This document shows, piece by piece, positions 14,213 through 23,096 of a stretch of 37,234 nucleotides of DNA. Source of the stretch: an uncultured Clostridia bacterium (lineage in GTDB: Bacteria; Bacillota; Clostridia; Christensenellales; Aristaeellaceae). Both the position numbers and the translations under genes were made by a program. The notes under the pieces were generated by a model, which saw nothing but the letters and a program-made list of their open reading frames with translations, had not been told where the DNA came from and made no database searches. Location of the stretch: positions 1-37,234 of the forward strand of contig CAMNLM010000010.1 in NCBI GenBank assembly GCA_946543085.1, written 5' to 3'. Numbering within the stretch: position 1 is the stretch's first letter; each line of letters opens with the position of its first letter.

Positions 14213-15834
14213 GACTGACGCTGGCGCTCCTCGCCGCCGCCATGGCGGCGGCTTGCACCCTGGCAAGCCGTGATCTTTTTCACGTGTTTCAATTGGAGAG
14301 CTACCAGTTCCGCGGCTATTTTCACTCCGTCCTCCGCTCCCTTGGCCGCTTCCTGCTGCCGGGCACCCTGCTGCTCGCGGCTGAAGCCGCCGTGATGCTG
14401 GCGTTGACCGTACTGCCGATCCGGGACCTGCCCGCGACGCTGCTGGTCTGCGCCGCACTGATCGGCGCGGGCGCCGCAATTTTCCTCCGCAGCAGAAAGC
14501 GCAAGGCGAAAAAGCCGCTGGCCATGACGCCGCGCATGAAGCGCCTCTTCGGCATGGCGGCAGCCGTCTATCTGCTGCTGATGCTTGCGCCTAGCTATCT
14601 GCTCTATCTCGCGCTGCCGACGCACGATACACGCGTGGGCGCAGCCTTCCTCTGGACGATGCTCTTCCCGCTGCTCCTGCCGGTCTGGGCCGCTGCGGCC
14701 GGGCTCGCGGCCTGGCCGATGGAGCGCGGCATCAACCGCCTCTACCAGCGCGACGCGGAGCGCATCCTGGCCTCGCGCCCCGATCTGATCAAAATCGGTA
14801 TCACCGGCAGCTACGGCAAGACCAGCGTGAAGTTCATCCTCGGCACAATCCTTGAGGAGAAGTACCGCGTACTGGTGACGCCCTCCTCCTTCAACACGCC
14901 GATGGGCCTGACGCGGGTCATCCGCACGATGCTCGAGCCCGGCCACCAGGTGTTTGTGGCGGAGATGGGCGCGCGGCACCGGCGGGACATCCGCGATCTG
15001 ACGAAGTTCATCCGCCCGCGCTACGGCCTGCTGACCTCGGTCGGCCCGCAGCACCTGGAGACCTTCGGCAGCCTGGAGAACATCAAGGAGACGAAATATG
15101 ACCTGATCCGCGCGGTGCCGCAGGACGGCTGCGCTTTCTTCGCGGACGACGGCGGCATTGTCCGCGAGCTGTATGAGCGCACGGCGGACAAGCCGCGCCG
15201 CCTGGCCTCCCTGCGCGGGGACGCGCAGGCGGACGTCTGGGCGGAAAACGTGGAAGTAAGCCCGGAGGGCAGCCGCTTCCGCCTCTGCACGCGGGACGGC
15301 GCGGTCGACTGCGCGACGGAGCTGCTCGGCCAGCACAACATCCAGAATATTCTCCTTGCCGCGTCCTGCGCGCTGGAGCTGGGCCTGAGCCTTCGGCAGA
15401 TCGCCCGGGGCATCGCGCGCCTGCAGCCCGTGGAGCACCGCCTGCAGCTGATCCATCGCGCGGGCGGCCTGACGATGGTCGACGACGCCTTCAACAGCAA
15501 CCCCAACGGAGCCATGGCGGCCCTGGCCGTGCTGAGCCAGTTCCCGCAACGGCGCATCATCGTGACGCCGGGCATGGTCGAGCTGGGCGGCAAGGAGGCC
15601 GACTTCAACCGCAGCTTCGGCAAGGCGATGGCGGGTGCCGCTGATATCGCCGTGCTCGTCGGGCGGAAACATACCGCGCCGATCCGCGAGGGCCTGGCGG
15701 AGGGCGGTTTCCCGGAGCAGGCTGTCCACACGGTCGCGAGCCTGGACGAGGCGATGGCGGTGCTGCGCGGGCTGGCCCGCCCCGGGGACACCGTGATGTT
15801 CGAGAACGACCTGCCGGATAACTACACGGAATGA
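14209..15834 (+). CDS. Membrane-anchored MurF-like Mur ligase
   Basis: 541 residues, longer than normal MurF (~450). The first ~170 residues are hydrophobic with about five membrane helices (1-20, 47-70, 74-94, 113-136, 142-169) and replace the usual substrate-binding N-terminal domain. The Mur ligase core follows: ATP loop GITGSYGKTS (197-206), SSFNTPMGLT, AEMGARHRRDI, the TSVGPQHLETFGSLENIKETK segment with the metal-binding His, and a C-terminal domain with DDAFNSNPNGAMAAL and TPGMVELGG. MurF adds D-Ala-D-Ala to UDP-MurNAc-tripeptide. Here ddl, which makes D-Ala-D-Ala, is the next gene, supporting that role, though a ligase for another cell-wall precursor is possible. GGAGG lies seven bases before the start. 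Confidence 0.82.
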   Translation: MRLTLALLAAAMAAACTLASRDLFHVFQLESYQFRGYFHSVLRSLGRFLLPGTLLLAAEAAVMLALTVLPIRDLPATLLVCAALIGAGAAIFLRSRKRKAKKPLAMTPRMKRLFGMAAAVYLLLMLAPSYLLYLALPTHDTRVGAAFLWTMLFPLLLPVWAAAAGLAAWPMERGINRLYQRDAERILASRPDLIKIGITGSYGKTSVKFILGTILEEKYRVLVTPSSFNTPMGLTRVIRTMLEPGHQVFVAEMGARHRRDIRDLTKFIRPRYGLLTSVGPQHLETFGSLENIKETKYDLIRAVPQDGCAFFADDGGIVRELYERTADKPRRLASLRGDAQADVWAENVEVSPEGSRFRLCTRDGAVDCATELLGQHNIQNILLAASCALELGLSLRQIARGIARLQPVEHRLQLIHRAGGLTMVDDAFNSNPNGAMAALAVLSQFPQRRIIVTPGMVELGGKEADFNRSFGKAMAGAADIAVLVGRKHTAPIREGLAEGGFPEQAVHTVASLDEAMAVLRGLARPGDTVMFENDLPDNYTE

Positions 15835-15862
15835 GCAAAACCCTGTCTTTGGAGGCAGCAGC

Positions 15863-17083
15863 ATGAAAACCCAACTCGGCGTCATCTTCGGCAGCCGCAG
15901 CTGTGAGCGCGAGGTCGCCATCATCAGCGCGGTGCAGCTGATGAATCATGTGGACACGGAGAAATACGACATCATCCCCGTCTATATCGACGAGCGCGGC
16001 CTTTGGTATACGGGCGATGCGCTCCGCTCGGTCAAGACCTACATGCCCTTCGACCCGGTGAAAAGCAAGGTGCGCCAGGTGACGCTGGACATGGCGGCGG
16101 GATCCGGCGCGCTGACAGCCTTTGAGCCCGGCAAGGGGCTCTTCGGCAAGCCCCGGCAGGTGCTGGTCGCGCGGCTGGACGTCTGCGTCATCGTGATGCA
16201 CGGGCTCCACGGCGAAGACGGCACGCTGCAGGGAATGCTGGAGCTGGCGAACCTGCCCTACACCTCCACCGGCGTGGTGGGCAGCGCGGTTGGCATGGAC
16301 AAGATCATCATGAAGACCTTCTTCCTCGGCGCGGGGCTTCCGACCCTGCCGGGCTGCGCCTGCACGCGCTCGGCCTTCGAGAAGAACCCGGACGCCGAGA
16401 TGGACAGGGCGGAGAAGCTGGGCTACCCGGTGTTCGTGAAGCCCGCAAATCTCGGCTCCTCCATCGGCGTGAGCCGCGCGGACGACCGCGGCGCGCTGCG
16501 GGACGCGCTTGAGCTCGCCTTCTCCTACGACCGGCGCGTGCTGGTGGAGAAGGGCCTCGACCACCCGGTGGAGCTGAACTGCTCGGTGCTGGGCTTCGAC
16601 GACGAGATCGAGACTTCGCCGATCGAGATGCCGCTCTCCGGTCAGTTTCTCACCTTCGAGGAGAAGTATTTGCACGGCGGCGGCAGCAAGGGCATGGCGA
16701 GCCTGAGCCGCGTGGTGCCCGCGCCGATCGACGACGCGACGCGCGACGAGATTCAGCGCGTGGCCCGCGAGGTGTTCCGCCAGCTCGACTGCAAGGGCGT
16801 TGTGCGCATCGACTTCATGTTCGACCGGGCGACGGAGAAGCTCTATATCACCGAGATCAACACCATCCCCGGCTCCCTCGCCTTCTACCTGTGGGAGGCC
16901 GGCGGCATGAAATACAGCGCGCTGATCGACCGGATGGTTGCCTGCGCGCGCAGGGCGCACGAGGAGAAGAACGCGAACAGCTACGCCTTCCGCTCCGATA
17001 TTCTCAGCAAGGCCCAGCTCGGCGGCGCGAAAGGCGCCAAAGGCGCGAAGGGCGGCAAGCTCGGCGGCGGAAAACTCGGATGA
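15863..17083 (+). CDS. ddl: D-alanine--D-alanine ligase
   Basis: 406 residues. It joins two D-alanines with ATP to form the dipeptide used by MurF. The ATP-grasp fold is complete: VIFGSRSCEREVAIISA (family start), VIVMHGLHGEDGTLQGMLEL, the active-site PYTSTGVVGSAVGMDK, KPANLGSSIGVSRA, VELNCSVLG and RIDFMF followed by EINTIPGS with the metal-binding Asp/Glu/Asn. Beyond the catalytic domain the protein ends in an unusual Gly/Lys-rich tail (last 25 residues, KGAKGAKGGK-like repeats), which may bind anionic polymers or membranes. It follows the MurF-like gene by 28 bases and precedes dxs by 27, consistent with one transcript. Confidence 0.95.
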   Translation: MKTQLGVIFGSRSCEREVAIISAVQLMNHVDTEKYDIIPVYIDERGLWYTGDALRSVKTYMPFDPVKSKVRQVTLDMAAGSGALTAFEPGKGLFGKPRQVLVARLDVCVIVMHGLHGEDGTLQGMLELANLPYTSTGVVGSAVGMDKIIMKTFFLGAGLPTLPGCACTRSAFEKNPDAEMDRAEKLGYPVFVKPANLGSSIGVSRADDRGALRDALELAFSYDRRVLVEKGLDHPVELNCSVLGFDDEIETSPIEMPLSGQFLTFEEKYLHGGGSKGMASLSRVVPAPIDDATRDEIQRVAREVFRQLDCKGVVRIDFMFDRATEKLYITEINTIPGSLAFYLWEAGGMKYSALIDRMVACARRAHEEKNANSYAFRSDILSKAQLGGAKGAKGAKGGKLGGGKLG

Positions 17084-17110
17084 GGTCAGCCACGCCAGAA
17101 GGAGAACCCC

Positions 17111-18976
17111 ATGCGTTTGGAGGATGTCCACACTCCGGAGGATATCAAGGACCTGTCCTATGAGGAACTGACAGACCTCGCGGGCCAGATCCGCTCGGAG
17201 ATCGTCTCCACCGTCTCGCACAGAGGCGGTCATTTGGCGTCCAATCTCGGCGTGGTGGAGCTGACGCTCGCCCTGCACCGCGTGTTCGACATGCCGGAGG
17301 ACAAGATCATCTTCGACGTCGGCCACCAGAGCTATGTGCACAAGCTGCTCACCGGGCGCTACTGGCGCTTCCGCACGCTGCGCTCCTTCGGCGGCCTTGC
17401 GGGCTTCCCCAAGCGCAGCGAGAGCCCCTACGACGTGTTTGAGACCGGGCATTCCTCCACGGCCATCTCAGCGGCGCTGGGCCTGGCCCGGGCGAGGGAT
17501 CTGCAGGGCAAACGGCACCAGGTGGTGGCGGTCGTCGGCGACGGCGCGCTCACCGGCGGCATGTGCTACGAGGCCCTGAACGATGCGGGCAACGCCGAGA
17601 CGCGGATGATCGTGATCCTCAACGACAACGAGATGTCCATCTCGCCGAACGTGGGCGGCCTGTCCCGCCACCTGACCGACCTGCGGGTGAGCAAGGGCTG
17701 GTGGAGCACCAAGCGCCGCGTCCGCCGCCTGGAGAAGGTGCCGGTCATCGGCAAGCCGCTGTACCGCTTCATCCACCTGTCCAAGAGCTTCGTCAAGAGC
17801 TGGTTTGTGGACGAGGGCTTCTTCTCAGCCCTGGGCTTCCACTATTACGGGCCGATCGACGGCCACGACCTGAGGAGCATGGAGCACACCTTCCGCCTGG
17901 CGCGGGAGAGCGAGGGCCCGGTGGTCATCCACGTGCTGACCCGCAAGGGCTACGGCTACGAGAAGGCGGAGGAGCATCCCGAGCAGTTCCACGGCACGCC
18001 GCCGTTCTATGTGGAGACGGGCGACGCCCGCAAGGCGAAGAAGCTGCCCGGCTACGGCGAGGTGATGGGGGAGGAGCTGACCAGGATCGCGGAGACCGAT
18101 CCGCGCATCGTGGCCGTCTCGGCGGCCATGATCGGCGGCACGGGCCTCACCGCGTTCCAGGAGCGCTTCCCGGAGCGCATGTTTGACGTGGGCATTGCCG
18201 AAGAGCACGGCGTCACCATGGCGGCGGGCCTCGCTTCCGGCGGCATGCGGCCCTATTTCGCGGTGTACGCGACATTCTTCCAGCGTGGCTATGACCAGAT
18301 GATCCACGACGTGGCGATGCAGAAGCTGCCCGTGGTCTTCCTGCTCGACCGCGCGGGCCTGGTGGGCGAGGACGGCGCGACGCACCACGGCGTGTTTGAC
18401 CTCGCGTCCATGCTGCCCGTGCCGGGCATGACGATCCTCGCCCCGCGCGACCTGCAGGAGCTGCGCCTCATGATCCGGTGGACGCCCAAGGCGGCCGGCC
18501 CGGTGGCGATCCGCTACGGGCGGCACAGCGAGGACATGGAGGACGCCTATCCCTGCCGGCGCTTCCGCGTGGGCAACTGGGAGGTGCTGGAGCGGGGCGG
18601 AGACTGCGCGCTCTTCTGCGTCGGGTCGATGAACCCGATCGGCGTGGAGATGTGCCGCCTGCTGCGCGAAAAGGGTATCAGCGCCGCGGTGGTCAACTGC
18701 TCCACCGTGAAGCCGCTCGACCTGGAAATGCTGCACGCGATGAGCGACCGCCCCTGGTTCACGCTGGAGGAGCACATGCTCACCGGCGGCTTCGGGGACG
18801 CGGTGACGGCGGCCTGCCGGGAAAACGGCTGGACGCCGCCCGCAGCATGCTTCGGCATACCGGAAACCTTTGTCCAGCACGGCTCACGGAGCCGCCTCCT
18901 GAAGTACCTGGGTCTGAAACCCGACCAGCTCGCCGAGCGCGTCCGGGCCGTGCTCGCGGAGAAGAAAAAGCCGTGA
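17111..18976 (+). CDS. dxs: 1-deoxy-D-xylulose-5-phosphate synthase
   Basis: 621 residues. It condenses pyruvate and glyceraldehyde 3-phosphate, using thiamine diphosphate, as the first step of the MEP isoprenoid pathway; the product also feeds thiamine and pyridoxal synthesis. Seen: SHRGGHLASNLGVVELT and DVGHQSYVHKLLTGR at the N-terminus, the TPP/Mg motif GDGALTGGMCYEALNDAG (about 150-167) with NDNEMSIS, the transketolase-type DVGIAEEHGVTMAAGLA segment (about 360), and DRAGLVGEDGATHHGVFD. AAGGAG lies six bases ahead of the ATG. In Bacillus and many Clostridia dxs precedes tlyA, argR and recN, as it does here; ispA and xseAB, usually upstream, are replaced by murF-like and ddl. Confidence 0.96.
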   Translation: MRLEDVHTPEDIKDLSYEELTDLAGQIRSEIVSTVSHRGGHLASNLGVVELTLALHRVFDMPEDKIIFDVGHQSYVHKLLTGRYWRFRTLRSFGGLAGFPKRSESPYDVFETGHSSTAISAALGLARARDLQGKRHQVVAVVGDGALTGGMCYEALNDAGNAETRMIVILNDNEMSISPNVGGLSRHLTDLRVSKGWWSTKRRVRRLEKVPVIGKPLYRFIHLSKSFVKSWFVDEGFFSALGFHYYGPIDGHDLRSMEHTFRLARESEGPVVIHVLTRKGYGYEKAEEHPEQFHGTPPFYVETGDARKAKKLPGYGEVMGEELTRIAETDPRIVAVSAAMIGGTGLTAFQERFPERMFDVGIAEEHGVTMAAGLASGGMRPYFAVYATFFQRGYDQMIHDVAMQKLPVVFLLDRAGLVGEDGATHHGVFDLASMLPVPGMTILAPRDLQELRLMIRWTPKAAGPVAIRYGRHSEDMEDAYPCRRFRVGNWEVLERGGDCALFCVGSMNPIGVEMCRLLREKGISAAVVNCSTVKPLDLEMLHAMSDRPWFTLEEHMLTGGFGDAVTAACRENGWTPPAACFGIPETFVQHGSRSRLLKYLGLKPDQLAERVRAVLAEKKKP

Positions 18977-19081
18977 GCGGGACGGGAACCCGTGAGGCGC
19001 GGACAGATCGCCGCGCCCGGTCCCGCAGACCTGTTTTTCTGAATCATCCGGCGGGCTTTGGCCCGCGCACAAGGTGTACAT

Positions 19082-19903
19082 ATGAGCGATAAGAAACGCG
19101 CGGATATCCTGATGGTCGAGCAGGGGCTGGCTCCCAGCCGCGAGAAGGCCCAGGCCTCGATCATGGCCGGCACCGTCTATGCCGGGGAAAAGCGCATCAA
19201 TAAGGCGAGCGAAATGCTCAGCCCCGAGGAGCAGCTGACGCTCCGGGGCACCGCGCATCCCTTCGTCGGGCGCGGCGGACTGAAGCTGCAGAAGGCGATC
19301 ACGTCCTTTGGCGCGGACCTCATGGGCCGCGTGTGCATGGACATCGGCTGCGCCACGGGCGGCTTCACCGACGTCTGCCTGAAGGCGGGGGCGTCGCACG
19401 TCTACGCCATCGACGTGGGCTATGGGCAGTTCGACTGGGGACTGCGCAACGATCCCCGCGTGACCCTGATGGAGCGCACGAACGCGCGCGGCCTGACGGC
19501 GGATATGTTCGACCTGCACCCGACGGTGACGGTGATGGACGTGAGCTTTATCTCGATCAAGCTGATCCTCCCGGTCGCGGCGGCGATCATGGGGCAGGAG
19601 GGCGTCTTCTATACGCTGATCAAGCCCCAGTTCGAGGCCGGACGGGAGCGCGTGGGCAAAAACGGCGTCATCCGCGACGCGAAGGTGCACGCGGACGTCC
19701 TGCGCGAGATCGTGGACTTTGCCCCGCTGATCGGCTGGCACGTGAAAGCGCTCGATTTTTCGCCGATCACCGGCCCCAAGGGCAACATCGAATTCCTCGC
19801 GCAGATCGTGCCGGGAGCGGCGGAAGCGGGGGAGACGGTCACCGACGAGGCGATCCGCGCCCTGGTGGAGCGCGCGCACCGCGAGGCTGTGAAGCATCCC
19901 TGA
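19082..19903 (+). CDS. tlyA: TlyA-family rRNA (cytidine-2'-O)-methyltransferase
   Basis: 273 residues. TlyA proteins methylate the 2'-O of cytidines in 16S and/or 23S rRNA (the modification needed for capreomycin sensitivity in mycobacteria); the old name 'hemolysin' is misleading. An S4 RNA-binding domain opens the protein (ADILMVEQGLAPSREKAQASIMAGTVY, about residues 7-60). An FtsJ-type Rossmann methyltransferase follows with GRGGLKLQKAI, the SAM loop DIGCATGGFTDVCLKAGA (about 86-103), DVGYGQFDWGLRNDPRV and DVSFISIKLILP. The ATG at 19082 is preferred over an upstream in-frame ATG (19058) because the S4 domain begins there. The ribosome site (AAGGTG) is modest, and a small hairpin GCGGGC-tttg-GCCCGC (about 19049-19064) lies just ahead. 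Confidence 0.93.
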   Translation: MSDKKRADILMVEQGLAPSREKAQASIMAGTVYAGEKRINKASEMLSPEEQLTLRGTAHPFVGRGGLKLQKAITSFGADLMGRVCMDIGCATGGFTDVCLKAGASHVYAIDVGYGQFDWGLRNDPRVTLMERTNARGLTADMFDLHPTVTVMDVSFISIKLILPVAAAIMGQEGVFYTLIKPQFEAGRERVGKNGVIRDAKVHADVLREIVDFAPLIGWHVKALDFSPITGPKGNIEFLAQIVPGAAEAGETVTDEAIRALVERAHREAVKHP

Positions 19904-19924
19904 CCCCACAGGAGGAAACGCACC

Positions 19925-20776
19925 ATGATCGAAGCCATCACCGCTGTCGGCCTCATCGCGCCGCCCATGCGCTCGGACGCGCTGCTCTGCGCCTCCGAGG
20001 CCGCGGATTATCTGACCGGGCGCGGCATCATCGTCCTGTGCGAGGATGAGCTGGAGGAACTGCTTCCGGCGTGCATCCCCTTCAGCCGCGCCGACGTGAA
20101 GCCCCAGGCGCTGGTCTGCCTCGGAGGCGACGGTACCATTCTGCGCGGCGCGCAGTATGCCGTGCAGTGGAACGTGCCCCTGGTGGGCATCAACCTGGGG
20201 CAGGTCGGCTTCCTGGCCGAGATTGACAAGGAGGACATGCTGCCCGCCATGGACGCGCTGCTGGAGGGCAGCTTCACGGAGGAGGCGCGCTCCCTGCTGG
20301 AGGCGACGACGGAGGACGGCCGGCGCTTCCTCGCGCTCAACGACGTGGTGGTGACCCGGGGCGGCTACGCGCGGCTGGTGACCGTGCGGGCCCTGGTGAA
20401 CGGGACCCTCGCCGGGGATTACCGCGCTGACGGTCTGGTCATCGCGACGCCGACAGGCTCCACGGGCTATTCGCTGGCGGCGGGCGGACCGATCGTCTCG
20501 CCGGACGTGGACTGCATGATCATCACGCCGATCTGCGCCCACAGCCTGCAGCACCGGCCGGAGGTCGTGCCGGGGAGCGCGGAGATCAGCCTCCGCCTGC
20601 ACAAGCACGATGTGATGGAAGGCGCGCTGCAGATCGACGGCAGAACCTGCGCCCAGCTCCACGCGGGCGACGGGGTGCAGGTGCGCAGAGCGCAGGAGCG
20701 GCTGCGCCTGATCCGCATGAAGAATACGGGCTTCTTCGAGATCGCGACCCGCAAGCTCTCGGATTGGGCAAAATGA
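19925..20776 (+). CDS. nadK: NAD kinase
   Basis: 283 residues. It phosphorylates NAD to NADP with ATP or polyphosphate and is the only source of NADP. The GGDGT motif (LGGDGTILRGAQY, about residues 60-72), NLGQVGFLAEID, LNDVVVTRG and the glycine-rich TPTGSTGYSLAAGGPIVSP (about 177-195) are all present. It follows tlyA by 21 bases with AGGAGG ahead of the ATG, and lies upstream of argR, the usual clostridial order tlyA-nadK-argR-recN. Confidence 0.95.
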   Translation: MIEAITAVGLIAPPMRSDALLCASEAADYLTGRGIIVLCEDELEELLPACIPFSRADVKPQALVCLGGDGTILRGAQYAVQWNVPLVGINLGQVGFLAEIDKEDMLPAMDALLEGSFTEEARSLLEATTEDGRRFLALNDVVVTRGGYARLVTVRALVNGTLAGDYRADGLVIATPTGSTGYSLAAGGPIVSPDVDCMIITPICAHSLQHRPEVVPGSAEISLRLHKHDVMEGALQIDGRTCAQLHAGDGVQVRRAQERLRLIRMKNTGFFEIATRKLSDWAK

Positions 20777-20874
20777 CAAAGGTCTTGACGCGCTGAAAAC
20801 GGCGCTGCTCATAGACAAGGAGTTATCGGTCATCCATTCGGATGCCATCATAACAAAGGAAGGGGATAGGATTC

Positions 20875-21330
20875 ATGAAAGCTGCACGGCAGGCTGCGCT
20901 GCTGGATGTGATTGAGCACGAGGAGATTCAGACCCAGGAGGATCTGGCGGCTGCGCTGGCCCGTCACGGCATCAACGTGACCCAGGCGACGATCTCGCGC
21001 GACATCAAAGAGCTCGGCCTGGTCAAGATCGTAGGCGCGAACGGCGGCTACCGATACGCCTACCCGGACAGGAGCATCGGCGACGACAGCCACACCCAGC
21101 GGGTGACCCGCATGCTGGCGGACTCGATGCTCTCGGCGGTGGCAGCGAGCAACCTGGTGGTCATCAAGACGCTGACCGCATCGGCCAGCGCCGCGGGTGA
21201 AGCCATCGACAACATGCGCTGGCCGGAGGTCATCGGCACCCTGGCGGGCGACAACACGCTGCTGGTGGTGGCCCGCGGCGAGGAGGAAGCGGTCCAGCTG
21301 GCGGACAAGCTGATGACAATGATTCGGTGA
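20875..21330 (+). CDS. argR: Arginine repressor ArgR/AhrC
   Basis: 151 residues, the standard length. A hexameric arginine-responsive regulator of arginine synthesis and breakdown. The N-terminal winged helix is seen as ALLDVIEHEEIQTQEDLAAAL followed by VTQATISRDIKELGLVKI (about residues 7-50). The C-terminal arginine-binding/oligomer domain shows VIKTLTASASAAGEAIDNM and the signature IGTLAGDNTLLVV (about 118-131). A 98-base gap with TTGACG (about 20785) but no good -10 precedes it, so its own promoter is uncertain. recN follows after 10 bases. Confidence 0.95.
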   Translation: MKAARQAALLDVIEHEEIQTQEDLAAALARHGINVTQATISRDIKELGLVKIVGANGGYRYAYPDRSIGDDSHTQRVTRMLADSMLSAVAASNLVVIKTLTASASAAGEAIDNMRWPEVIGTLAGDNTLLVVARGEEEAVQLADKLMTMIR

Positions 21331-21340
21331 GGCAAACGGT

Positions 21341-23044
21341 ATGATAGAATCCCTGCAGATCAAAAACATCGCCCTGGCCGAGCAGGTCTCCGTGGAGTTC
21401 GCGGAGGGGCTGCACGTGCTCACGGGCGAGACGGGCGCAGGCAAGTCCATCGTGGTGGACGCGGTGAACCTGGTGCTCGGCGGGCGCGCGGACCGCGATC
21501 TCATCCGCACCGGAACGGAGAAAGCCTCGGTGGAGGCTGTGTTCCGCGTGGAGGAAAACGAGGCGGTGCGCCGCTGGCTGAGCCTGCACGAGATCGAGGC
21601 CGACGCGGGGGAGCTGATCCTCCAGCGCGAGATCGGGGTGAACGGACGCAATGTGTGCCGCGTGTGCGGCGCGGTCGTGCCCGTGTCCGCCCTGCGGGAG
21701 CTGTCCGGCCTGCTGATGGACGTGCACGGCCAGCATGAGCACCAGTTTCTGATGGACTCCGCCTACCACATGCGCTTCCTGGACGACGCAGGGGACGACG
21801 CGCATCAGGCGCTGCGGGCCGAGGTGGCCAGGGCGTCCGAGGACTTCCTGGCCTGCCACCGGCGCTATGCCCGCCTGGTGCGCGAGAACGAACAGAAGGC
21901 CTACCGCATGGAGCAGGTGAAAAACAGCCTGGAGGAGCTGCGCAAGGCCGACCTCAGGAGCGGCGAGGAGGAAGCCCTGAAGAAGGAACAGGAGCAGAGC
22001 CGCCACTGGAGCAAAATCATGGGCGGGCTGCAGACGGCCTACGGCCTGATGAGCCAGGGCGACAGCGACCCGCTCTCCGCCCTCAAAACCGCCCTGCACG
22101 CCCTGCAGGAGGTCGAGGGCTTCGGCGAGGAGTACAAATCGCTCTCCACCCGCTGCGCCAACGCCTACTATGAGCTGGAGGAAGTCTCCTATGACCTGGC
22201 GAACCTGCTGGAGAAGAGCGAATACAACCCGGCGCGCGCCGAATGGGTGGAGAGCCGCCTGGACCTGATCCGCCGCCTGGAGCGCCGGTACGGCGCGACA
22301 GTGGACGAGGTGCTCGCCGAGAAGGAGAAGCTGGAGGAGGAGCTGGACCGCCTGAACGGCATGGACCGCGATCTGGCGAGCCTCGCAAAGGAGGACAAGG
22401 GTCTCCTGGCGGCCTACCGCGCGGCGGCGCGGCGGCTGACCGAGAGCCGCGTGGCGCTGGCGAAATCCTTCGAGCAGCGCATGCGCGAACAACTGCGCGA
22501 CCTCGGGATGGAGAAGACCGTGTTTGAGGTGGCGTTCGCCCCGCATGCGGCCGGCAAGCTGCCGATGCCGCGCGCCGAGGGTGACGACGAGGTGGAATTC
22601 ATGATTTCCCCGAATCCCGGCGAGCCGCTGAAGCCGCTGGCGAAGATCGCTTCGGGCGGCGAGCTCTCGCGCCTGATGCTCGCGCTGAAATCCCTGGAGG
22701 CCGAGCGCGGCGGCGTGGGCTGCATGGTGTTCGACGAGATCGATACCGGCATCTCCGGGCGCATGGCGCAGGTGGTCGGGGAAAAGATGGCTGCCATCAG
22801 CAGGCGCCGCCAGGTCATCTGCGTGACGCATCTGCCGCAGATCGCGGCCCTGGCCGACCACGAGTACCTCGTCCGCAAGGAGGACGACGGCGACCGCACC
22901 TTCACCCGCGTGCGCGAGGTGACGGGCGAGGAGCGCGTGAACGAGGTCGCCCGCATGCTGGGCGGCGCGGACGGCAGCTCCGACAGCGCGAAGACGCATG
23001 CCCGCCACATGCTCGAGAGCGCCGAGGCGTTCCGCAAGGGCTGA
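21341..23044 (+). CDS. recN: DNA repair protein RecN
   Basis: 567 residues. An SMC-like ATPase acting early in double-strand-break repair. Seen: N-terminal ATPase half with IESLQIKNIALAEQVSVEF and Walker A GETGAGKSIVVDAVNL (about residues 29-44); a central coiled coil rich in E/K/L (about 155-365) interrupted in the middle; then the ABC signature KIASGGELSRLMLALK (about 436), Walker B CMVFDEIDTGISG and the switch CVTHLPQIAALADHEYLV. GAGG lies eight bases before the ATG. It ends the conserved dxs-recN cluster. In spore-formers spoIVB and spo0A usually follow, but here a pseudouridine kinase does. Confidence 0.95.
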   Translation: MIESLQIKNIALAEQVSVEFAEGLHVLTGETGAGKSIVVDAVNLVLGGRADRDLIRTGTEKASVEAVFRVEENEAVRRWLSLHEIEADAGELILQREIGVNGRNVCRVCGAVVPVSALRELSGLLMDVHGQHEHQFLMDSAYHMRFLDDAGDDAHQALRAEVARASEDFLACHRRYARLVRENEQKAYRMEQVKNSLEELRKADLRSGEEEALKKEQEQSRHWSKIMGGLQTAYGLMSQGDSDPLSALKTALHALQEVEGFGEEYKSLSTRCANAYYELEEVSYDLANLLEKSEYNPARAEWVESRLDLIRRLERRYGATVDEVLAEKEKLEEELDRLNGMDRDLASLAKEDKGLLAAYRAAARRLTESRVALAKSFEQRMREQLRDLGMEKTVFEVAFAPHAAGKLPMPRAEGDDEVEFMISPNPGEPLKPLAKIASGGELSRLMLALKSLEAERGGVGCMVFDEIDTGISGRMAQVVGEKMAAISRRRQVICVTHLPQIAALADHEYLVRKEDDGDRTFTRVREVTGEERVNEVARMLGGADGSSDSAKTHARHMLESAEAFRKG

Positions 23045-23096
23045 AGCTTTCCCGAGCCATCCCGTCGGGATCTGTGAACTTCAAGAAGAAAGCGGT

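Noticed and set aside
16981..17083. Frameshift at the end of ddl
   Set aside because: The Gly/Lys tail stays in frame to a clean stop before the dxs ribosome site, and similar basic Gly-rich tails are remembered from other Firmicutes Ddl proteins.
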